Positions 1 through 11,850 of a stretch of DNA of 24,608 nucleotides are shown one piece after another. The translations under genes were made by a program, and so were the position numbers. Source of the DNA: Nymphaea colorata (lineage: Eukaryota; Streptophyta; Magnoliopsida; Nymphaeales; Nymphaeaceae); contig NW_022205040.1 in the NCBI RefSeq assembly GCF_008831285.2, forward strand, positions 1 to 24,608, given 5' to 3'. Numbering within the stretch: the first letter of the stretch is position 1; each line of letters opens with the position of its first letter. Below the pieces are notes generated by a model. It was not told the DNA's origin and did no database searches. It saw only the letters and a list, made by a program, of their open reading frames with translations.

Positions 1-130
1 TACGAGTCAGATTTAAGCGATATATGATCACGCATACTTTATTGAATGTACTTGACTTATTGTTATATCCATGTTTAAATGATTTAGTAGATTGAATCAC
101 AGGCTTGCATGAAAATAATGAGATTTGAGT

Positions 131-233
131 GATTCATTTGGTGACCTATTGTTAACCTAATTCACTTGTTATGCACATTCAATTAAATTACAAGTGAAAC
201 ACATTAGGTTAACTATATGACACCAAATGAATC
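131..233. repeat. IR1 long inverted repeat, unit 1
   Basis: The left arm (131-169) and right arm (190-233) pair as GATTCATTTGGTG with CACCAAATGAATC and GTTAACCTAAT with ATTAGGTTAAC around a ~20-base loop; the right arm has a few extra bases. It lies at the turn from inverted to direct monomers. A weaker, longer pairing of 1-170 with about 281-457 encloses it. Confidence 0.85.
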
Positions 234-995
234 ACTTGTTGAGGACATCCGTATTAAGAATCATTATAAATGTAACAACTAGTGAAACACATTAGGTAAC
301 ATAAGACACCAAATGAATCACTCGAATCTCATTCATTTTCATACAAACTTGTGATTTCGATCTACTAAATCATTTAATATAGATGTAACAACAAGTTAAA
401 CACATTCAATTAAGCATGCATGATCATATGAATCATTTAAATCTCACTTGTATTGGTACGAACGCGTGATTTCAATCCTTTAGATCGTTCACTATAGATG
501 TAACAACAAATTCAACTCATCGGACTAATTACACGCATTCAAAGTATGCATAGATCCCATTTGTATCCATATGAACTTGCGATTTCAATCATTCAAATCA
601 TTCATTATAGATGTAATGACAAGTGAAATACACTAGATTAACTGTAAGGGACCAACTTAATGACCTAACTCTCATTCATTTCCAGACGAACTTCTTATTT
701 CAAGCCGCTAAGTCATTCTATACGTACGTAACAAACGGCTACGCACACTCAATTAAATATATTGATCAAATATATATAATAACAAGTGAAAATGAATCAT
801 TTAATCTCTCAATTAAATATATGTGATCAAATATATGTAATAACATTACCTACAAGACACTAAATGAATCACTCAAATCTCATTCATTTCCATACAAACC
901 TATGATTTCAATATACTAAATCATTTAATATAGACGTAACAACAAGTTAAGCACATTCAATTAAGTATGCGTGATCAAATGAATCACTTAAATCT

Positions 996-1015
996 CACTC
1001 GTATCGAGACGAGTG
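996..1015. repeat. IR2 compact hairpin in B2, unit 1
   Basis: CACTCGT, loop ATCGAG, ACGAGTG: seven perfect base pairs, extended outward by AAATC/GATTT with one bulge. The right half begins a ~38-bp segment (about 1009-1047) that is satellite in minus orientation. Confidence 0.87.
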
Positions 1016-2918
1016 ATTTAGTGTGCGTATGGATACAAATGAATGAGATGTAACAACATGTTCAACTTATTGAACAAACTACAAGGGATCAAACTAAACT
1101 AATCCATAGGTTTCCTTTACATCCACATAAACTTGTGTGTTTTTATCGTTTAAATCGTTGATCATAGATGTCATAACGAGTGAAACACATTAGGTTAATT
1201 ATAAGACACCAAAAGAATCACTCAAATCTCATTTATTTTCACACAAACTTGTGATTTGAATTCACTTAATCTAGCAATATGGACGTAACAACAAGTTAAG
1301 CACATTCAATTAAGTATGTGTGATCGTTTGAATCACTTAAATCGCACTTGTATTGATAAGAACTTGTGATTTCAATCATTTAGATCGTGCACTATAGTTG
1401 TAACAATAAATTCAACTCATCGGACTAACTACACGCGTTTGTATCCACATGAACATGTGATTTCAATCATTTAAATCATTCATTATATATGTATTCCAAA
1501 CGAACTTCTGGTATCAAAGCCACTAGGTCATTCTATACGTAAGTAAGAAATGGTCACGCACATTCAATTAAATACAAGTGATCAATTATATGTAATAACA
1601 AGTGAAAATCAATCACTTAATCTCTCAATAAAATATAAGTGATGAAATATATGTAATAACAAGTGAAACACATTAGGTTACTTACAAGACACCAAATGAA
1701 TCACTCCAATATCATTCATTTTCATACAAACCTATGATTTTAATCTACTAAATCATTTAATATAGATGTAACAACAAGTTAAGCACATTCAATTACGTAT
1801 GTGTGATAAAATGAATCACTTAAATCCCACTCGTATTGATACGAACATGTGATTTCAATCCTTTAGAACGTTTCCTATAGATGTAACAACAAATTCAACT
1901 CATCGGACTAACTACACGTGTACAAATATAGTGACTTCAACCATTTGCATCCATATAAACTTGTGATTTCAACCATTTAAATCATTCATTATAGATGTAA
2001 TAACAAGTGAAATACATTAGATTAACTATAAGGGACCAATATAGTGACTTGACTCATTCATTTCCAAACGGACTTCTTTTTTCAACCCACTAAGTCATTC
2101 TATACGTATGTAACAAATGGTTACGCACATTCAATTAAATATAAGTTATCAAATGTATGTAAGAACAAGTAAAAATGAATCACATAATCTCTCGATTAAA
2201 CATAAGTGATCAAATGTATGTAATAACAAGTGAAACACATTAAGTTACCTGTAAGACACCAAATGAATCACTCGAATCTCATTCATTTTCATATAAACCT
2301 ATGATTTGAATTTACTAAATCATTTAATATAAACGTAACAACAAGTTAAGTACATTCAATTAAATATGCGTGATCAATTGAATCACTTAAATCCCACTCG
2401 TATTGATGTGAACTTGTGCATCGATCACTATAGATGTAACAATATGTTCAACTTATCGTACAAACTAGAAAGGATCAAACTAATGCATAGTTCTCCTTTA
2501 TATCCATATAAACTTGTGAGTTTTAATTATTTAAATCATTGATCATGGATGTAATAACATGTGAAACACGTTAGGTTAACTATAAGACAGCAAATGAATC
2601 ATCGAATCACATTCATTTTCAAACAAACTTGTGATTTCAGTTCGCTTAATCAAGCAACATGGATGTAACAATAAGTTAAGCACATTTAATTAGGTATGTG
2701 TGATCATTTGAGTCACTTAAATCGCACTTGTATTGATACGAACTTGTAATTTCAATCCTTTAGATCGTGCACTATAGCCGTACCAATAGAGTCAGATTTA
2801 AGTGATTCATATGATCACGCATACTTTATTGAATGTACTTGACTTATTGTTATATCCATGTTAAATGATTTAGTAGATTGAAATCACAGGCTTGCATGAA
2901 AATGAATGAGATTTGAGT

Positions 2919-3020
2919 GATTCATTTGGTGCCCTATTGTTAACCTAATTCACTTGTTAAGCACATTCAATTAAATTACAAGTGAAACACATTAGGTAAC
3001 TATATGACACCAAATGAATC
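2919..3020. repeat. IR1 long inverted repeat, unit 2
   Basis: Same structure as in unit 1, with GGTGCCC in the left arm in place of GGTGACC and ATTAGGTAAC (one T lost) in the right arm, which weakens the central pairing slightly. Confidence 0.83.
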
Positions 3021-3789
3021 ACTTGTTAAGGACATCCGTATAAGAATCATTATAAATGTAACAACTAGTGAAACACATTAGGTAAACCATAAGACACCAA
3101 ATGAATCACTCGAATCTCATTCATTTTCATACAAACTTGTGATTTCGATCTACTAAATCATTTAATATAGATGTAACAACAAGTTAAACACATTCAATTA
3201 AGCATGCATGATCATATGAATCATTTAAATCTCACTTGTATTGTACGAACGCGTGATTTCAATCCTTAGATCGTTCACTATAGATGTAACAACAAATTCA
3301 ACTCATCGGACTAATTACACGCATTCAAAGTAATGCATAGATCCCATTTGTATCCATATGAACTTGCGATTTCAATCATTCATTATAGATGTAATGACAA
3401 GTGAAATACACTAGATTAACTGTAAGGGACCAACTTAATGACCTGACTCTCATTCATTTCCAGACGAACTTCTTATTTCAAGCCGCTAAGTCATTCTATA
3501 CGTATGTAACAAACGGCTACGCACACTCAATTAAATATATTGATCAAATATATATAATAACAAGTGAAAATGAATCATTTAATCTCTCAATTAAATATAT
3601 GTGATCAAATATATGTAATAACAAGTGAAACATATTAGGTTACCTACAAGACACCAAATGAATCACTCAAATCTCATTCATTTCCATACAAACCTATGAT
3701 TTCAATATACTAAATCATTTAATATAGACGTAACAACAAGTTAAGCACATTCAATTAAGTATGCGTGATCAAATGAATCACTTAAATCT

Positions 3790-3809
3790 CACTCGTATCG
3801 AGACGAGTG
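3790..3809. repeat. IR2 compact hairpin, unit 2
   Basis: Identical to the unit 1 hairpin (loop ATCGAG). Confidence 0.87.
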
Positions 3810-5706
3810 ATTTAGTGTGCGTATGGATACAAATGAATGAGATGTAACAACATGTTCAACTTATTGAACAAACTACAAGGGATCAAACTAAACTAATCCA
3901 TAGGTTCCTTTACATCCATATAAACTTGTGAGTTTTTATCGTTTAAATCGTTGATCATAGATGTCATAACGAGTGAAACACATTAGGTTAATTATAAGAC
4001 ACCAAAAGAATCACTCAAATCTCATTTATTTTCACACAAACTTGTGATTTGAATTCACTTAATCTAGCAATATGGACGTAACAACAAGTTAAGCACATTC
4101 AATTAAGTATGTGTGATCGTTTGAATCACTTAAATCGCACTTGTATTGATAAGAACTTGTGATTTCAATCATTTAGATCGTGCACTATAGTTGTAACAAT
4201 AAATTCAACTCATCGGACTAACTACACGCGTTTGTATCCACATGAACATGTGATTTCAATCATTTAAATCATTCATTATATATGTATTCCAAACGAACTT
4301 CTGGTATCAAAGCCACTAGGTCATTCTATACGTAAGTAAGAAATGGTCACGCACATTCAATTAAATACAAGTGATCAATTATATGTAATAACAAGTGAAA
4401 ATCATCACTTAATCTCTCAATAAAATATAAGTGATGAAATATATGTAATAACAAGTGAAACACATTAGGTTACTTACAAGACACCAAATGAATCACTCCA
4501 ATATCATTCATTTTCATACAAACCTATGATTTTAATCTACTAAATCATTTAATATAGATGTAACAACAAGTTAAGCACATTCAATTACGTATGTGTGATA
4601 AAATGAATCACTTAAATCCCACTCGTATTGATACGAACAGGTGATTTCAATCCTTTAGAACGTTTCCTATAGATGTAACAACAAATTCAACTCATCGGAC
4701 TAACTACACGTGTACAAATATAGTGACTTCAACCATTTGCATCCATATAAACTTTGATTTCAACCATTTAAATCATTCATTATAGATGTAATAACAAGTG
4801 AAATACATTAGATTAACTATAAGGGACCAATATAGTGACTTGACTCATTCATTTCCAAACAGACTTCTTTTTTCAACCCACTAAGTCATTCTATACGTAT
4901 GTAACAAATGGTTACGCACATTCAATTAAATATAAGTTATCAAATGTATGTAAGAACAAGTAAAATGAATCACATAATCTCTCGATTAAACATAAGTGAT
5001 CAAATGTATGTAATAACAAGTGAAACACATTAAGTTACCTGTAAGACACCAAATGAATCACTCGAATCCCATTCATTTTCATATAAACCTATGATTTGAA
5101 TTTACTAAATCATTTAATATAAACGTAACAACAAGTTAAGTACATTCAATTAAATATGCGTGATCAATTGAATCACTTAAATCCACTCGTATTGATGTGA
5201 ACTTGTGCATCGATCACTATAGATGTAACAATATGTTCAACTTATCGTACAAATAGAAAGGATCAAACTAATGCATAGGTCTCCTTTATATCCATATAAA
5301 CTTGTGAGTTTTAATTATTTAAATCATTGATCATGGATGTAATAACATGTGAAACACATTAGGTTAACTATAAGACAGCAAATGAATCACTCGAATCACA
5401 TTCATTTTCATACAAACTTGTGATTTCAGTTCGCTTAATCAAGCAACATGGATGTAACAATAAGTTAAGCACATTTAATTAAGTATGTGTGATCATTTGA
5501 GTCACTTAAATCGCACTTGTATTGATACGAACTTGTAATTTCAATCCTTTGATCGTGCACTATAGCCGTACAATACGAGTCAGATTTAAGCGATTCATAT
5601 GATCACGCATACTTTATTGAATGTACTTGACTTATTGTTATATCCATGTTAAATGATTTAGTAGATTGAAATCACAGGCTTGCATGAAAATGAATGAGAT
5701 TTGAGT

Positions 5707-5809
5707 GATTCATTTGGTGACCTATTGTTAACCTAATTCACTTGTTAAGCACATTCAATTAAATTACAAGTGAAACACATTAGGTTAACTATATGACACC
5801 AAATGAATC
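5707..5809. repeat. IR1 long inverted repeat, unit 3
   Basis: Arms 5707-5745 and 5766-5809 match those of unit 1, including GGTGACC on the left and the full ATTAGGTTAAC on the right. Confidence 0.84.
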
Positions 5810-6572
5810 ACTTGTTGAGGACATCCGTATTAAGAATCATTATAAATGTAACAACTAGTGAAACACATTAGGTAAACCATAAGACACCAAATGAATCACT
5901 CGAATCTCATTCATTTTCATACAAACTTGTGATTTCATCTACTAAATCATTTAATATAGATGTAACAAAAGTTAAACACATTCAATTAAGCATGCATGAT
6001 CATATGAATCATTTAAATCTCACTTGTATTGGTACGAACGCGTGATTTCAATCCTTTAGATCGTTCACTATAGATGTAACAACAAATTCAACTCATCGGA
6101 CTAATTACACGCATTCAAAGTAATGCATAGATCCCATTTGTATCCATATGAACTTGCGATTTCAATCATTCAAATCATTCATTATAGATGTAATGACAAG
6201 TGAAATACACTAGATTAACTGTAAGGGACCAACTTAATGACCTGACTCTCATTCATTTCCAGACGAACTTCTTATTTCAATCCGCTAAGTCATTCTATAC
6301 GTACGTAACAAACGGCTACGCACACTCAATTAAATATATTGATCAAATATATATAATAACAAGTGAAAATGAATCATTTAATCTCTCAATTAAATATATG
6401 TGATCAAATATATGTAATAACATTACCTACAAGACACCAAATGAATCACTCAAATCTCATTCATTTCCATACAAACCTATGATTTCAATATACTAAATCA
6501 TTTAATATAGACGTAACAACAAGTTAAGCACATTCAATTAAGTATGCGTGATCAAATGAATCACTTAAATCT

Positions 6573-6592
6573 CACTCGTATCGAGACGAGTG
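6573..6592. repeat. IR2 compact hairpin, unit 3
   Basis: Identical to the unit 1 hairpin (loop ATCGAG). Confidence 0.87.
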
Positions 6593-8496
6593 ATTTAGTG
6601 TGCGTATGGATACAAATGAATGAGATGTAACAACATGTTCAACTTATTGAACAAACTACAAGGGATCAAACTAAACTAATCCATAGGTTTCCTTTACATC
6701 CATATAAACTTGTGTGTTTTTATCGTTTAAATCGTTGATCATAGATGTCATAACGAGTGAAACACATTAGGTTAATTATAAGACACCAAAAGAATCACTC
6801 AAATCTCATTTATTTTCACACAAACTTGTGATTTGAATTCACTTAATCTAGCAATATAGACGTAACAACAAGTTAAGCACATTCAATTAAGTATGTGTGA
6901 TCGTTTGAATCACTTAAATCGCACTTGTATTGATAAGAACTTGTGATTTCAATCATTTAGATCGTGCACTATAGTTGTAACAATAAATTCAACTCATCGG
7001 ACTAACTACACGCGTTTGTATCCACATGAACATGTGATTTCAATCATTTAAATCATTCATTATATATGTATTCCAAACGAACTTCTGGTATCAAAGCCAC
7101 TAGGTCATTGTATACGTAAGTAAGAAATGGTCACGCACATTCAATTAAATACAAGTGATCAATTGTATGTAATAACAAGTGAAAATCAATCACTTAATCT
7201 CTCAATAAAATATAAGTGATGAAATATATGTAATAACAAGTGAAACACATTAGGTTACTTACAAGACACCAAATGAATCACTCCAATATCATTCATTTTC
7301 ATACAAACCTATGATTTTAATCTACTAAATCATTTAATATAGATGTAACAACAAGTTAAGCACATTCAATTACGTATGTGTGATAAAATGAATCACTTAA
7401 ATCCCACTCGTATTGATACGAACATGTGATTTCAATCCTTTAGAACGTTTCCTATAGATGTAACAACAAATTCAACTCATCGGACTAACTACACGTGTAC
7501 AAATATAGTGACTTCAACCATTTGCATCCATATAAACTTGTGATTTCAACCATTTAAATCATTCATTATAGATGTAATAACAAGTGAAATACATTAGATT
7601 AACTATAAGGACCAATATAGTGACTTGACTCATTCATTTCCAAACGGACTTCTTTTTTCAACCCACTAAGTCATTCTATACGTATGTAACAAATGGTTAC
7701 GCACATTCAATTAAATATAAGTTATCAAATGTATGTAAGAACAAGTAAAAATGAATCACATAATCTCTCGATTAAACATAAGTGATCAAATGTATGTAAT
7801 AACAAGTGAAACACATTAAGTTACCTGTAAGACACCAAATGAATCACTCGAATCTCATTCATTTTCATATAAACCTATGATTTGAATTTACTAAATCATT
7901 TAATATAAACGTAACAACAAGTTAAGTACATTCAATTAAATATGCGTGATCAATTGAATCACTTAAATCCCACTCGTATTGATGTGAACTTGTGCATCGA
8001 TCACTATAGATGTAACAATATGTTCAACTTATCGTACAAACTAGAAAGGATCAAACTAATGCATAGTTCTCCTTTATATCCATATAAACTTGTGAGTTTT
8101 AATTATTTAAATCATTGATCATGAATGTAATAACATGTGAAACACGTTAGGTTAACTATAAGACAGCAAATGAATCAATCGAATCACATTCATTTTCAAA
8201 CAAACTTGTGATTTCAGTTCGCTTAATCAAGCAACATGGATGTAACAATAAGTTAAGCACATTTAATTAGGTATGTGTGATCATTTGAGTCACTTAAATC
8301 GCACTTGTATTGATACGAACTTGTAATTTCAATCCTTTAGATCGTGCACTATAGCCGTACCAATAGGAGTCAGATTTAAGTGATTCATATGATCACGCAT
8401 ACTTTATTGAATGTACTTGACTTATTGTTATATCCATGTTAAATGATTTAGTAGATTGAAATCACAGGCTTGCATGAAAATGAATGAGATTTGAGT

Positions 8497-8599
8497 GATT
8501 CATTTGGTGCCCTATTGTTAACCTAATTCACTTGTTAAGCACATTCAATTAAATTACAAGTGAAACACATTAGGTAAACTATACGACACCAAATGAATC
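8497..8599. repeat. IR1 long inverted repeat, unit 4
   Basis: Arms 8497-8535 and 8556-8599. The right arm reads ATTAGGTAAACTATACGACACC, adding two differences from unit 3. Confidence 0.83.
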
Positions 8600-9371
8600 A
8601 CTTGTTAAGGACATCCGTACTAAGAATCATTATAAATGTAACAACTAGTGAAACACATTAGGTAAACCACAAGACACCAAATGAATCACTCGAATGTCAT
8701 TCATTTTCATACAAACTTGTGATTTCGATCTACTAAATCATTTAATATAGATGTAACAACAAGTTAAACACATTCAATTAAGCATGCATGATTATATGAA
8801 TCATTTAAATCTCACTTGTATTGTTACGAACGCGTGATTTCAATCCTTCAGATCGTTCACTATAGATGTAACAACAAATTCAACTCATCGGACTAATTAC
8901 ACGCATTCAAAGTAATGCATAGATCCCATTTGTATCCATATGAACTTGCGATTTCAATCATTCATTATAGATGTAATGACAAGTGAAATACACTAGATTA
9001 ACTGTAAGGGACCAACTTAATGACCTGACTCTCATTCGTTTCCAGACGAACTTCTTATTTCAAGCCGCTAAGTCATTCTATACGTATGTAACAAACGGCT
9101 ACGCACACTCAATTAAATATATTGATCAAATATATATAATAACAAGTGAAAATGAATCATTTAATCTCTCAATTAAATATATGTGATCAAATATATGCAA
9201 TAACAAGTGAAACATATTAGGTTACCTACAAGACACCAAATGAATCACTCAAATCTCATTCATTTCCATACAAACCTATGATTTCAATATACTAAATCAT
9301 TTAATATAGACGTAACAACAAGTTAAGCACATTCAATTAAGTATGCGTGATCAAATGAATCACTTAAATCT

Positions 9372-9391
9372 CACTCGTATCGAGACGAGTG
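9372..9391. repeat. IR2 compact hairpin, unit 4
   Basis: Identical to the unit 1 hairpin (loop ATCGAG). Confidence 0.87.
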
Positions 9392-11286
9392 ATTTAGTGT
9401 GCGTATGGATACAAATGAATGAGATGTAACAACATGTTCAACTTTTTGAACAAACTACAAGGGATCAAATAAACTAATCCATAGGTTTCCTTTACATCCA
9501 TATAAACTTGTGAGTTTTTATCATTTAAATCGTTGATCATAGATGTCATAACGAGTGAAACACATTAGGTTAATTATAAGACACCAAAAGAATCACTCAA
9601 ATCTCATTTATTTTCACACAAACTTGTGATTTGAATTCACTTAATCTATCAATATGGACGTAACAACAAGTTAAGCACATTCAATTAAGTATGTGTGATC
9701 GTTTGAATCACTTAAATCGCACTTGTATTGATAAGAACTTGTGATTTCAATCATTTAGATCGTGCACTATAGTTGTAACAATAAATTCAACTCATCGGAC
9801 TAACTACACGCGTTTGTATCCACATGAACATGTGATTTCAATCATTTAAATCATTCATTATATATGTATTCCAAACGAACTTCTGGTATCAAAGCCACTA
9901 GGTCATTGTATACGTAAGTAAGAAATGGTCACGCACATTCAATTAAATACAAGTGATCAATTATATGTAATAACAAGTGAAAATCAATCACTTAATCTCT
10001 CAATAAAATATAAGTGATGAAATATATGTAATAACAAGTGAAACACATTAGGTTACTTACAAGACACCAAATGAATCACTCCAATATCATTCATTTTCAT
10101 ACAAACCTATGATTTTAATCATTTAATATAGATGTAACAACAAGTTAAGCACATTCAATTACGTATGTGTGATAAAATGAATCACTTAAATCCCACTCGT
10201 ATTGATACGAACATGTGATTTCAATCCTTTAGAACGTTTCCTATAGATGTAACAACAAATTCAACTCATCGGACTAACTACACGTGTACAAATATAGTGA
10301 CTTCAACCATTTGCATCCATACAAACTTGTGATTTCAACCATTTAAATCATTCATTATAGATGTAATAACAAGTGAAATACATTAGATTAACTATAAGGG
10401 ACCAATATAGTGACTTGACTCATTCATTTCCAAACGGACTTCTTTTTTCAACCCGCTAAGTCATTCTATACGTATGTAACAAATGGTTACGCACATTCAA
10501 TTAAATATAAGTTATCAAATGTATGTAAGAACAAGTAAAAATGAATCACATAATCTCTCGATTAAACATAAGTGATCAAATGTATGTAATAACAAGTGAA
10601 ACACATTAAGTTACCTGTAAGACACCAAATTGATCACTCGAATCTCATTCATTTTCATATAAACCTATGATTTGAATTTACTAAATCATTTAATATAAAC
10701 GTAACAACAAGTTAAGTACATTCAATTAAATATGCGTGATCAATTGAATCACTTAAATCCCACTCGTATTGATGTGAACTTGTGCATCGATCACTATAGA
10801 TGTAACAATATGTTCAACTTATCGTACAAACTAGAAAGGATCAAACTAATGCATAGTTCTCCTTTATATCCATATAAACTTGTGAGTTTTAATTATTTAA
10901 ATCATTGATCATGGATGTAATAACATGTGAAACACGTTAGGTTAACTATAAGACAGCAAATGAATCAATCGAATCACATTCATTTTCAAACAAACTTGTG
11001 ATTTCAGTTCGCTTAATCAAGCAACATGGATGTAACAATAAGTTAAGCCCATTTAATTAGGTATGTGTGATCATTTGAGTCACTTAAATCGCACTTGTAT
11101 TGATACGAACTTGTAATTTCAATCCTTTAGATCGTGCACTATAGCCGTACCAATATGAGTCAGATTTAAGTGATTCATATGATCACGCATACTTTATTGA
11201 ATGTACTTGACTTATTGTGATATCCATGTTAAATGATTTAGTATATTGAAATTACAGACTTGCATGAAAATGAATGAGATTTGATT

Positions 11287-11366
11287 GATTCATTTGGTGC
11301 CCCATTGTTAACCTAATTCACTTGTTAAGACATTCAATTAAATTACAAGTGAAACACATTAGGTTA
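11287..11366. repeat. IR1 truncated, unit 5
   Basis: The left arm (11287-11325) is intact. The right arm keeps only its inner part (11345-11366, to AGGTTA) and is then cut by the 1.5-kb deletion. The deletion end inside a hairpin arm is noteworthy. Confidence 0.82.
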
Positions 11367-11378
11367 AGCACATTCATT
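11358..11378. other. Deletion junction in unit 5
   Basis: The IR1 right arm reads ACACATTAGGTTA as in other units, then continues as AGCACATTCATTTCCAGAC instead of ACTATATGACACC. The right side belongs to monomer A4. The ends share only short similarity at the join, so the mechanism is less clear than for the other rearrangements; a slip at short homology close to the IR1 hairpin is possible. Confidence 0.8.
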
Positions 11379-11504
11379 TCCAGACAAACCTATGATTTTA
11401 ATCTACTAAATCATTTAATATAGACGTAACAACAAGTTAAGCACATTCAATTACGTATGTGTGATAAAATGAATCACTTAAATCCCACTCGTATTGATAC
11501 GAAC

Positions 11505-11850
11505 TTGTGATTTTAATTCCTTACATCGATCACCATAGATGTAAGAACTAGTTCAACTTATTGAACTAACTATAAGAGGGATCAAACTAATGCATAGGTC
11601 TCCTTTTATCCATACAAACTTGTAAGTTTTAATCATTTAAATCATTGATAAAAGATGTAATAACAAGTGAAACACAATAGGTTAACTACAAGACACCAAA
11701 TGAATCACTCGAATCTCATTCATTTTCGCACAAACTTGTGATTTCAATCTACTAAATCATCTATTATAGACTTAACAACAAGTTAAACACATTCAATTAA
11801 GTATGCATGATTATATGAATCACTTAAATCTTACTTGTATTCGTATGAAC
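11505..11850 (+). repeat. Extra B-C-A triad of subfamily L, unit 5
   Basis: These 346 bp are present in long units and absent from units 1-4. They run from just after GATACGAAC in B4 to TCGTATGAAC in B5, a span of three monomers. In S units GTATTGATACGAAC runs directly into ATGTGATTTCAATCCTTTAG. Confidence 0.87.

Larger units (their letters stand above)
1..2788 (+). repeat. HOR unit 1, short subfamily S
   Basis: About 2.79 kb. The order is inverted block, linker, then ABCD, ABC, ABCD, ABCD, ABC, AB; it lacks the A-B-C triad found in the long subfamily. It shares private variants with unit 3: GGTGACC near 140 (others GGTGCCC), GTTGAGG near 238 (others GTTAAGG), an intact 9-bp stretch near 590 that units 2 and 4 lack, a roughly 20-bp deletion near 842 that fuses AATAACATTACC, and TTGTGTGTTTTT near 1133. 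These mark it as the first half of a probable dimeric repeat with unit 2. Confidence 0.93.
2789..5576 (+). repeat. HOR unit 2, short subfamily S
   Basis: The period from unit 1 is 2785 bp and to unit 3 is 2788 bp. It has the same monomer order as unit 1. In the 5' 1.2 kb it groups with unit 4: GGTGCCC, GTTAAGG, the 9-bp deletion near 3370, and the 20-bp stretch containing AAGTGAAACATATTAGG kept near 3622. In its last ~300 bp it departs from units 1, 3 and 4, reading GCATAGGTCTCC near 5272 and TTTTCATACAAAC near 5404, as subfamily L does. It is therefore a mosaic. Confidence 0.93.
5577..8366 (+). repeat. HOR unit 3, short subfamily S
   Basis: Length is 2790 bp. The 5' 1.2 kb follows unit 1 at every diagnostic site I compared: GGTGACC near 5717, GTTGAGG near 5814, the 20-bp deletion near 6420, and TTGTGTGTTTTT near 6710. 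Further on it shares CATTGTATACG near 7107 with unit 4, whereas units 1 and 2 read CATTCTATACG, so the haplotype pattern switches inside the unit. Confidence 0.93.
8367..11156 (+). repeat. HOR unit 4, short subfamily S
   Basis: Length is 2790 bp. The 5' part follows unit 2 (GGTGCCC near 8507, GTTAAGG near 8603, the 9-bp deletion near 8955, the kept 20-bp stretch near 9205). The 3' part follows unit 3 (CATTGTATACG near 9905, TTTTCAAACAAAC near 10983). A private roughly 9-bp deletion near 10115 shortens monomer A4 (ATTTTAATCATTTAATATAG). It is the last S unit before the array changes to the long subfamily. Confidence 0.93.

Noticed and set aside
131-233. IR1 as a replication origin or transcription terminator
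   Set aside because: The hairpin has no following T run in terminator form, no gene upstream and no iteron or DnaA-type context; it is explained by inverted monomers.
771-784. TATATATAATAA tract in monomer D as a promoter
   Set aside because: TATA-like strings are expected by chance in such AT-rich DNA and there is no downstream transcription unit to support it. Satellite transcription is possible but cannot be read from sequence alone.
623-826. 67-codon open frame beginning with GTG, repeated at 3401-3604, 6200-6403, 8983-9186 and 13422-13625
   Set aside because: It lies across monomers C1 and D1 of the satellite, starts with GTG and has no recognisable domain. It recurs only because the HOR recurs. 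One-base deletions break it in unit 7 (near 17452) and unit 8 (near 20614) while surrounding sequence stays the same, so there is no sign of coding constraint.
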